DNA of 64,000 bases from Bifidobacterium breve. GTDB lineage: Bacteria; Actinomycetota; Acidimicrobiia; Acidimicrobiales; Acidimicrobilacustridaceae. Positions within the stretch are counted from its first letter, which is position 1. Every line of letters starts with the position of its first letter. Below the pieces are notes generated by a model. The model was not told where the DNA came from. It ran no database searches and saw nothing but the letters and a program-made list of their open reading frames with translations. The position numbers and the translations under genes were made by a program. Where the stretch lies: NCBI GenBank assembly GCA_945878725.1, contig CAMCTY010000002.1, forward strand, positions 153,479 to 217,478. The letters run 5' to 3'. This document shows, piece by piece, positions 43,797-51,689 of the stretch.

Positions 43797-46070
43797 ATGG
43801 CTTCCCCTGCCCGCGTTGATCTCCAGGACTTCGTGAAAACCCTCGCGGGCGATCCTCGTCTTGTCCACGTTGAGCAGATCCCCGCTCGTGCTGCCACGTT
43901 CGGCGAGCTTGATCATCCTCTGCCCGAAGCCGTGAGAGAGCGACTCGGAGTCGACGAGTTCTGGTCGCACCAGGCCATTGCCATCAACCATCTGCGCGCC
44001 GGCCGGTCTGTCGCCGTCGCCACCGGAACCGCCTCGGGCAAATCCCTTTGTTTTCAGGCTCCGATCGCCGAAGTTGCTGCGGGTTCAAAGCCGGCAACAT
44101 CGCTCATGCTGTTTCCTACGAAGGCGCTGGCGCAGGACCAACTGCGCTCGATCACCGCACTCGACATCCCTGGCCTCGTGGCTGGCACCTACGACGGCGA
44201 TTCATCCGGTGAAGAGCGCACCTGGGTTCGTCGCAACGCGAACGTGATTCTCACTAATCCCGAGATGCTTCACATCGGACTACTCCCGAATCACGACAAG
44301 TGGGCCAACTTCTTCCATCGTCTTGAATTCATCGTCATCGATGAACTGCATACGCTCCGAGGGATCTTCGGAAGCAACGTCGCTCATCTCCTGCGCCGGT
44401 TACGCCGAATCTGCGCGCATTACGGGTCCGATCCGACATTCGTGTTCACCTCGGCAACGATTGGCGAACCGGGTCGGCTTGCGTCTGCACTTTGCGGACT
44501 CCCGGTGGAGGAAGTGACCGAGGACGGCTCACCGTGTGGGGATCGCATCTTCCTGCTGTGGGATCCCGCCGCCGAGGATGACGGATCCGGACGGAACGTC
44601 TCCTCGTCCCGCGATACCGCCGAACTCATGGCAGCACTCGTGCGCGGCGACCACCGCGCCATTGCGTTTTGTCGCAGCCGCAAGGGTACGGAGATCGTCG
44701 CTGCCGACGTGCGCCGTCACCTCCCGAAGAAACTCGCCGACTCCGTGCGCCCTTATCGCGGCGGCTATCTCTCCTCGGAGCGCCGAGAGATTGAGCGCGA
44801 ACTTTTCAGCGGCGAGTTGCGCGGGGTAGTTGCAACCTCCGCGCTTGAACTCGGTATCGACGTGGGTGGCCTCGATGTCTGCATCCTCAACGGGTTTCCC
44901 GGCACCATCGCTTCCATGTGGCAGCAGGCCGGTCGGGCCGGTCGCGCCGCACAAACCTCACTCGCTGTTCTCGTCGCCGGCGACGATCAACTCGACCAGT
45001 GGTTTATGCACCATCCATCCGAGTTGTTCTCTCGAAAACCTGAATCGGCGGTGATCAATCCGGAAAACTCCCATGTGCTTCTTCCTCATCTCGGTTGCGC
45101 CGCGTACGAGTTGCCACTTACGCCTGAGGATGAAATCTGGTGGCCGGAGACACTCGAGGACGGTGTCCGTTCGCTCATCCTCTCGGATCAGTTGCGCATG
45201 CGCCCTGCCCATCACCGACAGGGCGCTGCCGCGGTTTGGGCGGGAGGCGGATGGCCGGCGCAGAAGGTCGGTCTGCGCAATGCCGGCGGTGAGGAATACC
45301 GGATCGCGACGACCGACGGCACGCTCATCGGAACTGTCGACGGATCACGTGCGTTCCGCCTCGTTCATCCCGGAGCGGTGTACATGCACCAGGGTCAATC
45401 GTGGCGCGTGACCGATCTCGACCTCCGAGATCGTGTTGCCATCGTCGAAGCCAGCGACGGCGGCGAATACACGCAGCCCCGAGCAGTCACCGACATCTCG
45501 ATCCTCGAAACTGATCAAACCCGGAAACTTGGCAAAGCCGAGTTGTCACTTGGCAGCCTCCGCGTCGTTTCGCAGGTCATTGGGTATCGGCGGTTCAACA
45601 CCTTCACTGGTGAACAGCTCGGCACCCATGATCTCGAGCTTCCGGCCAGCGAACTCGAAACTCGGGGTTTTTGGTACGTGATCGATGACGATTTGATCGA
45701 TCACAGCGGTATTGACTTCGGCGAAGTACCCGGCGCGCTTCATGCTGCCGAGCATGCCGCTATCGGAATCCTGCCGCTGTTCACGATCTGCGATCGATGG
45801 GACGTCGGCGGACTCTCCACCGCACACCTCGCCGATACTGGCGCCGCGACAATCGTGATCTACGACGCGTACCCCGGAGGCGCCGGTGTCGCGGAGCTCG
45901 GTTACGAAGCTGCCGACCGTCATCTTGCCGCTACGCTCGACGTGATTGAGACATGCGAATGCAGCGATGGTTGTCCCTCGTGTGTGCAGTCACCAAAGTG
46001 TGGGAACGGCAACGATCCGCTCGCCAAAGATGCGGCAGTCGAACTACTTCACGCGATTCTGGATCGGTGA
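43797..46070 (+). CDS. DEAD/DEAH-box helicase with DUF1998 (MrfA/Lhr-like)
   Basis: 757 residues. Q-motif and Walker A region: HQAIAINHLRAGRSVAVATGTASGKS. Motif II is VIDELHT, motif III FTSATIG. Motifs IV-VI include AIAFCRSRKGTEIVA, SALELGIDVGG and QQAGRAGRA. The DUF1998 C-terminus ends in a Cys cluster CECSDGCPSCVQSPKCGNGN, which in MrfA is a zinc site needed for DNA-lesion repair. It is probably a 3'-5' helicase in mitomycin-type crosslink or adduct repair. The synteny with Rv3649 next to the tad genes is conserved. The last 27 bp overlap the convergent TadE-like gene. Confidence 0.93.
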   Translation: MASPARVDLQDFVKTLAGDPRLVHVEQIPARAATFGELDHPLPEAVRERLGVDEFWSHQAIAINHLRAGRSVAVATGTASGKSLCFQAPIAEVAAGSKPATSLMLFPTKALAQDQLRSITALDIPGLVAGTYDGDSSGEERTWVRRNANVILTNPEMLHIGLLPNHDKWANFFHRLEFIVIDELHTLRGIFGSNVAHLLRRLRRICAHYGSDPTFVFTSATIGEPGRLASALCGLPVEEVTEDGSPCGDRIFLLWDPAAEDDGSGRNVSSSRDTAELMAALVRGDHRAIAFCRSRKGTEIVAADVRRHLPKKLADSVRPYRGGYLSSERREIERELFSGELRGVVATSALELGIDVGGLDVCILNGFPGTIASMWQQAGRAGRAAQTSLAVLVAGDDQLDQWFMHHPSELFSRKPESAVINPENSHVLLPHLGCAAYELPLTPEDEIWWPETLEDGVRSLILSDQLRMRPAHHRQGAAAVWAGGGWPAQKVGLRNAGGEEYRIATTDGTLIGTVDGSRAFRLVHPGAVYMHQGQSWRVTDLDLRDRVAIVEASDGGEYTQPRAVTDISILETDQTRKLGKAELSLGSLRVVSQVIGYRRFNTFTGEQLGTHDLELPASELETRGFWYVIDDDLIDHSGIDFGEVPGALHAAEHAAIGILPLFTICDRWDVGGLSTAHLADTGAATIVIYDAYPGGAGVAELGYEAADRHLAATLDVIETCECSDGCPSCVQSPKCGNGNDPLAKDAAVELLHAILDR

Positions 46071-46448
46071 CTCTCGCATCATCACCATGGTGCCCTCAAG
46101 ATCTACGTCGGGAAGTAACGACCCCACGAGCGGCACATCGGTGCTGCTCCGATAACGCACCACGACTCTGATCCGCTCGTCACGATCAATTGGCGTAGTA
46201 GTCAGATCGAGTCGGGCGTGATCGAGCGAACCTGCCCGCTCCGCGCCAGAGCGAGCTGCCGTCGCCGGATCACCTTCGGTCACCGCTGCGGCGCGGGCGG
46301 CCTCGCGAGCGGCGTGGACCACCATGAGCTGATCACGAAGCACGAGGCCGAACTGCAACACCAGAAGAATCAGAATCGCGACGAGGGGGAGGAGCAGAGC
46401 CAGTTCGACTGTCGACTGACCCCGATCCCCCCGCCTCGTCACGATCAC
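46044..46448 (-). CDS. TadE-like pilus assembly/minor pilin protein
   Basis: 134 residues from a GTG that overlaps the previous stop (GTGA). After a short basic leader, RGDRGQSTVELALLLPLVAI is a TadE-type prepilin-like segment with a Glu at +5 of the cleavage Gly. It continues through one membrane helix and then HAAREAARAAAV, typical of TadE/TadG. The C-terminal ~75 residues are extracellular and contain no Cys. It is the last gene of the Tad operon and its end overlaps the helicase gene on the other strand. Confidence 0.85.
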   Translation of the reverse strand: MIVTRRGDRGQSTVELALLLPLVAILILLVLQFGLVLRDQLMVVHAAREAARAAAVTEGDPATAARSGAERAGSLDHARLDLTTTPIDRDERIRVVVRYRSSTDVPLVGSLLPDVDLEGTMVMMRESPIQNRVK

Positions 46449-46681
46449 TTCACCCGCCCGACGACCCCGTCGAGGACGGCGTCGAACAGCGCACCAATCG
46501 CTCCCGATTTCGTGGCCCATCCAACAAGCAGAACCGCGATTCCCGCAGCACCGAGGAGGACAAGGGCATATTCGGCAGTCGTCTGGCCGCGATCATCGCA
46601 ACCTCTCGATCGGTCGCTGACCGATGCGGCATGCAGCGCAGCGAGCAACGCGAGGATTGAGAACGAACGTGGATTTTTCAT
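46445..46681 (-). CDS. DUF4244 Flp-like pilin
   Basis: 78 residues from the ATG at 46679-46681, preceded by a strong AGGAGA ribosome site. The class III prepilin motif is DRGQTTAEYALVLLGAAGIA: cleavage after the Gly would expose QTTAE with Glu at +5. A single hydrophobic helix follows. DUF4244 proteins occupy this position in actinobacterial Tad loci (Rv3656c) and are the likely major pilin. It is coupled to the TadE-like gene by a 4-nt overlap. Confidence 0.9.
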   Translation of the reverse strand: MKNPRSFSILALLAALHAASVSDRSRGCDDRGQTTAEYALVLLGAAGIAVLLVGWATKSGAIGALFDAVLDGVVGRVK

Positions 46682-46734
46682 GTGTTTCTCCTGGACATAG
46701 TGGATGTTCGGGGGAAGTCCTAGGGAAGGGAAGA

Positions 46735-47418
46735 TCAAAACGAAAGCGACGGCAGCGACGCAACCAAGAGCGGCACGACGGTGAGCAGTCCGAACGCGGG
46801 CAGGATGCAAGTGACCAGCGGAAACAGAAGACGTACCGGAAGTTTCCGGGCCCGTTCCTCGGCGTGTCGTCGACGTACCAATCGGGCATCGGCCGCTACC
46901 CGCTCGAGCGACGAGGACAACGGGACACCGTCGAAGGCCGAACTGCGCAGTGCCGACGCGAGGGGCCGAAAGCTGTCGCCGAGTTCGTCGAGCGGATCGA
47001 GTGCGTCTCCAAGCCGCATACCGAGCCGGGACCGTCGCCGAACCTCGACGAACGTGGGGGCGATCAGCGCAGGAAGGTGGGGAACGACAACGTCAATGAC
47101 CTGATGAATTGAGTGACCAGCTCCAATCGCCAAGCGAAAAAGATCAACGCATTCAGGCAACGCCGATTCGATAGCGGCAAGCCGGATCGCGCGGAGTCGA
47201 CGCTGACGGAAGGCAGGACGAGCCCACACAAATGCGGCGGCCATCATCGCCAGCAGTGGACCCCTGAGTAGAAATCCCGCCAGTCCGGCGAGAAGCGCCG
47301 CGCCCATCCGGCTATCAAGGCTGTCATCCGGACCACGCGACGCCGCACCGCGCACGAGTCCACCGAGAGACCGCGCCAGACCGGCCGCGCGCGCACCTAG
47401 ATACGAATGATCTGTCAT
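46735..47418 (-). CDS. tadC: Type II secretion system F family protein, TadC-like
   Basis: 227 residues from the ATG that overlaps the tadB stop (ATGA). Hydrophobic helices near residues 40-65 and at the C-terminus (LLFPLVTCILPAFGLLTVVPLL) flank a cytoplasmic T2SSF core with ALPECVDLFRLAIGAGHSI and LGDALDPLDELGDSFRPLASALRSS. It is an inner-membrane platform protein that pairs with TadB beneath the pilus. Confidence 0.88.
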   Translation of the reverse strand: MTDHSYLGARAAGLARSLGGLVRGAASRGPDDSLDSRMGAALLAGLAGFLLRGPLLAMMAAAFVWARPAFRQRRLRAIRLAAIESALPECVDLFRLAIGAGHSIHQVIDVVVPHLPALIAPTFVEVRRRSRLGMRLGDALDPLDELGDSFRPLASALRSSAFDGVPLSSSLERVAADARLVRRRHAEERARKLPVRLLFPLVTCILPAFGLLTVVPLLVASLPSLSF

Positions 47419-48164
47419 TTCATGCCTGCAATCATGCGAGACATCCACCATCCGCCGATTGCATTGAGGCCGATGCCGACACTCACGCACGCCCAGCCGA
47501 GGGGGCGAGTGAGTAGTAGCGACGCGACCCGGCTATCGGCCGAGGCACCAAGAAACGCGAATCCGATCGGAGCGACGATCATGACCATTGCCGATGCCCT
47601 CGCCTGCGCGGACAACGCGCGGACTTCGCGTTCAAGTGCGATCCGTTCGCGCAGACTCTCGGACACGCCTCCTAGGACCGTGGCCACCGACCCACCTGAT
47701 GTCGCTGCAAGACCGAGTGCGACTGCAGCAAGATCCCGTAATGGAGACGTTGCTGCTTCGCTCCATTTTGTAATCGCCTCACCAACCGGTTCGCCGGCAT
47801 CGAGATCGACCACAAGCTGCCGATGATCATCTGCCGTACGCGTTGCTGCGGCGGAGCGAATCGCACGTGGAAGGCTTTCTCCCGATCGGAGAGAGCGGAT
47901 GATCTGATCGACGAAATCCGGAAGATCCCGATCGCGATCCTTACGATCAGCGACGCGCCGTATCCATCTGTTCCCGAACGAGAACCCGTTGGTCGACGTG
48001 AGTCCCTGCGGGAGATTGCGATCCGAGTAGAGGCCATCAACGACCAGCGAATCGAGTCGGCGGCGCACGACACCCTCGGCCAGCGCCGGACGAACACCAG
48101 AAATGACGAGCGCCACGAGCACCACGGATACTGCAGCGAGGAGGCCGACGATCACCTCGTTCAT
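47415..48164 (-). CDS. tadB: Type II secretion system F family protein, TadB-like
   Basis: 249 residues. An N-terminal helix (VGLLAAVSVVLVALVISGV) and C-terminal helices (SAMVMIVAPIGFAFLG; LGWACVSVGIGLNAIGGWWM) surround the T2SSF core LPDFVDQIIRSLRSGESLPRAIRSAA and VALGLAATSGGSVATVLGGV. It is the inner-membrane platform partner of TadC and contacts the TadA ATPase. The start overlaps the tadA stop by 4 nt. Confidence 0.9.
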   Translation of the reverse strand: MNEVIVGLLAAVSVVLVALVISGVRPALAEGVVRRRLDSLVVDGLYSDRNLPQGLTSTNGFSFGNRWIRRVADRKDRDRDLPDFVDQIIRSLRSGESLPRAIRSAAATRTADDHRQLVVDLDAGEPVGEAITKWSEAATSPLRDLAAVALGLAATSGGSVATVLGGVSESLRERIALEREVRALSAQARASAMVMIVAPIGFAFLGASADSRVASLLLTRPLGWACVSVGIGLNAIGGWWMSRMIAGMK

Positions 48165-49354
48165 GGCGAACCTGCCGCGGGATTTCTAGGTCGCCGAGAG
48201 GGCACCGCCATCACCGTGCCGCGGTCGTCTACGAGATTGCGAATCGCTACGGGCTCGTGGCCATCCCCGCTGGCGTCAACCTCGGCTACCGACGCCACGC
48301 CCCTCGTACCGTCCGGTCGGCGCACGACATGCACGACGAAATCGATGGCTGAACGAATCTGTTCGCGGATTGCTGCCGATGGAAGAGCCACATCACCCAT
48401 GAGTACGAGCGTTTCGAGCCGACGCAGCGCATCGACCGGCGAGTTCGCGTGACAGGTCGAGAGCGAACCCTCCTGACCTGTATTCATCGCCTGGAGCATG
48501 TCGATCGCCTCACCGGCTCGAACCTCGCCGACGACGATCCTGTCCGGGCGCATACGCAACGCATTCCGAACGAGATCGCGGATCCGCACCTCACCCGAAC
48601 CCTCGGCATTGGGTGGTCGTGCCTCGAGGCGCACAACATGCGCGCCGGGAAGTCGGAGTTCGGCGGCATCCTCGATCGTGATCACCCGCTCGTCGTCGCC
48701 GATGATTGCCGCCATCGCATTGAGAAGTGTCGTCTTGCCGGCACCAGCGCCTCCGCACACGATCACATTGGCCCGACTTCGGATGATCCAGCGCAAGAGC
48801 CGGGCCACAGCAGGCGGGCAGATGTCATCGAGCTGGACCGAACGGGTGCCGAAACGTCGGATCGTCAGGCATGGACCGTCAACGGCCAAGGGCTGGATGA
48901 TCGCGTTCACCCTCGACCCGTCGGCGAGTCGGGCATCGACAATGGGTGAGGCGCGATCGATGTGCAGACCAATCGGCGCGACGATCCGTTCGATCAGGGC
49001 GAGCACGACTGATTCGTCGAGGACAAGCGGTGTCTTCGAGAGCCGACCCTCCCGCTCGACCCAGACTGCACCACCGCCGTTCACCATGACCTCGCTGATA
49101 CTCGGATCGGTCAACCACGGCTCGAGGGGACCTAGTCCGCTCACGCGCCAGCCGACTTCATCGACTACCCGTTCGACCAACTCGGTACCGAGGAGCGGCG
49201 CGTGACGCAGCGTGCGAGCGCGCAACTCGTCTCGACTTGTTTCGTGTGCACCGGAATCTGAGCGGCGCCCAAGGAGATCGGCGTGCAGGTGACTCGTGAT
49301 GAAATTGATGCTGTCGTCGAAACGATGCGGTTCAGGCGGCATCAAGCAGGACAT
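48161..49354 (-). CDS. tadA: TadA/CpaF family pilus assembly ATPase
   Basis: 397 residues. A CpaF-type N-terminal domain (WRVSGLGPLEPWLTDPSISEVMVNG) is followed by DGSRVNAIIQPLAVDGPCLTIRRF. The ATPase has Walker A CGGAGAGKTTLLNAM, ITIEDAAELRLP (Asp box), MRPDRIVVGEVRAGEAIDMLQAMNTGQEGSLSTCHANSP (Walker B and His box region). It powers pilus assembly. Starts at 49354 or 49342 are both possible; each overlaps the end of the upstream CpaE/TadZ-like gene. The region is syntenic with Rv3659c. Confidence 0.93.
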   Translation of the reverse strand: MSCLMPPEPHRFDDSINFITSHLHADLLGRRSDSGAHETSRDELRARTLRHAPLLGTELVERVVDEVGWRVSGLGPLEPWLTDPSISEVMVNGGGAVWVEREGRLSKTPLVLDESVVLALIERIVAPIGLHIDRASPIVDARLADGSRVNAIIQPLAVDGPCLTIRRFGTRSVQLDDICPPAVARLLRWIIRSRANVIVCGGAGAGKTTLLNAMAAIIGDDERVITIEDAAELRLPGAHVVRLEARPPNAEGSGEVRIRDLVRNALRMRPDRIVVGEVRAGEAIDMLQAMNTGQEGSLSTCHANSPVDALRRLETLVLMGDVALPSAAIREQIRSAIDFVVHVVRRPDGTRGVASVAEVDASGDGHEPVAIRNLVDDRGTVMAVPSRRPRNPAAGSP

Positions 49355-50003
49355 CTGTCAGCGAGCGAGGGATCCGCGACGCAAGCACTCCGGCATCGAC
49401 GGCCCGTGCGATCGCTCCGTCGACAGGAACCGTCGCCACGATCGGGGCACCGAGGATATCGGTGACTTCACGGCCGCCAAGAGATCGGTAGCTCTCGTTC
49501 ACGAGCACGATGCCCGAAGGGCGGAACGGAAGGTTGATTGCCCGTCGTAACGACAGGAAACAGGCACGCGTCACCAGAAACGAATGCGTCGCCCCGAGCA
49601 AAAATGCCCGTCGGACGCGTTCGATCTCCGGATCATCGTGGGGCGCAAACGTTCCGACATCAACGATCACCGGCCGCGAATCGAGGGCCAGGATGGAGAC
49701 CAGGAGTTCAGCCCGCTCCGGGTCGACGAGCATGCCCCGGCCTCGGGGCAACAGACTCACCGCCGGCGCCGCCGGCATTTCGATCCGGCCCAGAGCGTCG
49801 ACCGGTGCATCGGAGCCTGCCGTCAGCCACTCAACAACACCTGGCCCCGCAGGTTCGGGCATCCCGAGAGAAACCGGGATATCGCCGGCGAGATCAACGA
49901 GTAGCGATCCCTCCTCATGACGACGTCCGAGAACTGCGGCAAGAGCACCCGCCACCACCGTTGTTCCCGAACCACCCTTTGACGACCAACATGCAATCAA
50001 CAT
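49332..50003 (-). CDS. CpaE/TadZ/Ssd-like MinD-family protein
   Basis: 223 residues from the ATG at 50001-50003 after a GGGAGGG ribosome site. It is a ParA/MinD-type P-loop protein: the deviant Walker A reads SSKGGSGTT, keeping the signature Lys9 but with Thr14 where the second Lys is expected. EEGSLLVDLAGDIPVSLGM and PVIVDVGTFAP follow. Such proteins localise Tad pili or act in septum siting (Ssd, Rv3660c in M. tuberculosis). The altered P-loop suggests weak or no ATP hydrolysis. It is the first gene of the Tad operon. Confidence 0.88.
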   Translation of the reverse strand: MLIACWSSKGGSGTTVVAGALAAVLGRRHEEGSLLVDLAGDIPVSLGMPEPAGPGVVEWLTAGSDAPVDALGRIEMPAAPAVSLLPRGRGMLVDPERAELLVSILALDSRPVIVDVGTFAPHDDPEIERVRRAFLLGATHSFLVTRACFLSLRRAINLPFRPSGIVLVNESYRSLGGREVTDILGAPIVATVPVDGAIARAVDAGVLASRIPRSLTDVLLDAA

Positions 50004-50141
50004 CAACCCTCCCAAGTACCGACAACCCGATTGCGAAACACCGTGACGTGATTCGGTGTCAGGCATGGGGGAGGTGTGGGGAAGTTAGAAGTCGACCCGC
50101 AGGTGGTCAATAGTCTCAATCGCTCATCTGCGATGTCGCCG

Positions 50142-50147
50142 TATGCT
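50142..50147 (+). promoter_or_regulatory. Candidate -10 box for the HAD phosphatase
   Basis: TATGCT lies 6 nt before the GTG at 50154 and supports that codon as a leaderless start. Confidence 0.4.
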
Positions 50148-50153
50148 TCGGAT

Positions 50154-50981
50154 GTGATCGAAGCCGCGTTCTTCGACTTAGACAAGACCGTCATTGCCAA
50201 AGCATCGATGGTTGCGTTCGGTCGTTCATTCCGAGAGGCAGGGATGATTAACCGGCGCGTCATGGCCCGTGCCGCGTGGAACGGTCTTCTCTTCCACTAC
50301 CTCGGCGCGAACGAAGAGCGAATGCGAGCGTTCCGTGAATCGGCGTTACGGATCACGCGCGGATGGGATCATCAGGCTGTCGGCAACCTTGTCGGCCGGA
50401 CCCTCACCGACGTGATCGATCCGATCGTCTACGACGAAGCGCTCGATCTCATCCGGGAACATCGTGAAGCCGGACGCCTTGTGTACATCGTGTCAGCGTC
50501 ACCCGAAGAGATCGTGACTCCGCTCGCCGCATATCTCGGGGCTGATGGCGCCATCGCCAGCAGTGCGCGACTTGATGCAGCTGGGCGCTACACGGGCGAA
50601 GTCAACGTCTATGCCTACGGGCCGTTCAAGGCCGAGGCCATCGCCGCTGTTGCCGAGCGCGAGGGCATCGACTTGTCACGGAGCTACGCCTATTCGGATT
50701 CCGCCACCGACGAGCCGATGCTCCGCGCTGTGGGCCATCCGTTCGCCGTCAATCCCGATCGCGAGTTATCTCGCATCGCAAAGTCCGAATCGTGGCCGGT
50801 CCTGCTGTTCAGCCATGGCGTGCCATTGCGCGAGAGGATGAACCTCCCGCCAACGCGACATCTAGCTTTGGGCGCGGCGATCACCACCGTCGCTTCGCTT
50901 GGCGCGATTGCGACCTGGTGGGTTGTGTCCAAACGACACAACCGACATGGGTTCAGATTCAGGCGTCCTGAAGTTTCTTGA
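50154..50981 (+). CDS. HAD-IB family phosphatase (SerB-like) with C-terminal hydrophobic helix
   Basis: 275 residues from the GTG at 50154; an ATG at 50133 would add 7 residues. The nucleophile motif is AAFFDLDKTVIA (D-x-D), motif II YIVSASPEE, and motif III SYAYSDSATDEPMLRAVGHPFAVNPD. A helical cap (REAGMINRRVMARAAWNGL) is typical of HAD-IB. Near the C-terminus LALGAAITTVASLGAIATWWVV could be a membrane anchor with a basic tail. The substrate is unknown; phosphoserine or lysophospholipid-type phosphates are known for relatives. It is divergent from the Tad operon as in M. tuberculosis (Rv3661). Confidence 0.9.
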   Translation: MIEAAFFDLDKTVIAKASMVAFGRSFREAGMINRRVMARAAWNGLLFHYLGANEERMRAFRESALRITRGWDHQAVGNLVGRTLTDVIDPIVYDEALDLIREHREAGRLVYIVSASPEEIVTPLAAYLGADGAIASSARLDAAGRYTGEVNVYAYGPFKAEAIAAVAEREGIDLSRSYAYSDSATDEPMLRAVGHPFAVNPDRELSRIAKSESWPVLLFSHGVPLRERMNLPPTRHLALGAAITTVASLGAIATWWVVSKRHNRHGFRFRRPEVS

Positions 50982-51033
50982 CTGCGAATGCAGCGAGGGC
51001 GATCACGACGATGAGTACGAGAAGCTTCTTCAT
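50959..51033 (-). CDS. 24-residue membrane peptide
   Basis: An ATG at 51031-51033 starts MKKLLVLIVVIALAAFAVKK, ending LQDA and a stop: basic N-terminus, one hydrophobic helix, basic end. It resembles the start of small actinobacterial DLW-39-type proteins but lacks the C-terminal DLW. It overlaps the convergent HAD gene by 23 bp. Its size makes annotation uncertain, but the composition is typical of real small membrane proteins. Confidence 0.45.
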   Translation of the reverse strand: MKKLLVLIVVIALAAFAVKKLQDA

Positions 51034-51105
51034 AAACGAGAGTCTAGAGGTCTCACCCGAAATCGGCCATCGGGAACGCTCAGGTTGGTTCGCCTGAAGA
51101 GATTC

Positions 51106-51660
51106 CTACTTCGGTGTGGTGTTTCCACTGGAGTCGACACGGTCGATCCGCATGATCCGGCAGCTGAACTGCCCATCCGGACGTGTTGGTGCCACGGAAT
51201 CCCAGTTCACGGTGGTGCTGGATTCGACGTTGGTGAGAACGACATCAGTCGAATCGAACTCGGCGCCGAATGGCCCCGCCCCACCCTCACGAAACGAAAT
51301 CACAAAGCTGTAATCTGCATCGTCGTTGGTCCAGTTCGTGATCGTTCCGGCGGCGCGCACTCCGTCGCCGTCCACATCACACGAACCGAGATGGATGTCG
51401 CGTTGCGGCGGATGAACGATGTCGGTACTGGTTGTGTCGATACCTGTTTCGATCACGATCTTCTGCAGGGCCACGGCGTTGCCATCGTCACCGGCACTGA
51501 AGAACACCTTCACGATCACGAAGATGGCAACGAAGACAACCACTGCGACTGCGGCCAGAACGCCGGCCACGACTCCCGCGACAAGACAGCCTTCATGGTG
51601 CTCGTCCTCGATAACCGATGTCGCGGCGTCGTCCGCGTTATTTTCGATCGGCCCGGACAT
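51106..51660 (-). CDS. Membrane-anchored protein with extracytoplasmic FxLYD-like domain
   Basis: 184 residues. A ~30-residue cytoplasmic N-terminus is followed by one long membrane helix (CLVAGVVAGVLAAVAVVVFV...FVIVKVFF, ~25-54). The outer part (~95-180) has beta-strand patterns (GVRAAGTITNWTNDDADYSF, SSTTVNWDSVAP) like the FxLYD fold, and two Cys (GSCDVDG, FSCRIM) that could form a disulfide. No enzymatic motif is seen. The gene ends 72 bp after the small membrane peptide gene starts and follows the sigma factor gene on the same strand. Confidence 0.82.
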   Translation of the reverse strand: MSGPIENNADDAATSVIEDEHHEGCLVAGVVAGVLAAVAVVVFVAIFVIVKVFFSAGDDGNAVALQKIVIETGIDTTSTDIVHPPQRDIHLGSCDVDGDGVRAAGTITNWTNDDADYSFVISFREGGAGPFGAEFDSTDVVLTNVESSTTVNWDSVAPTRPDGQFSCRIMRIDRVDSSGNTTPK

Positions 51661-51689
51661 GGATGGAGCGACGCGAACCGTACGGAGGT

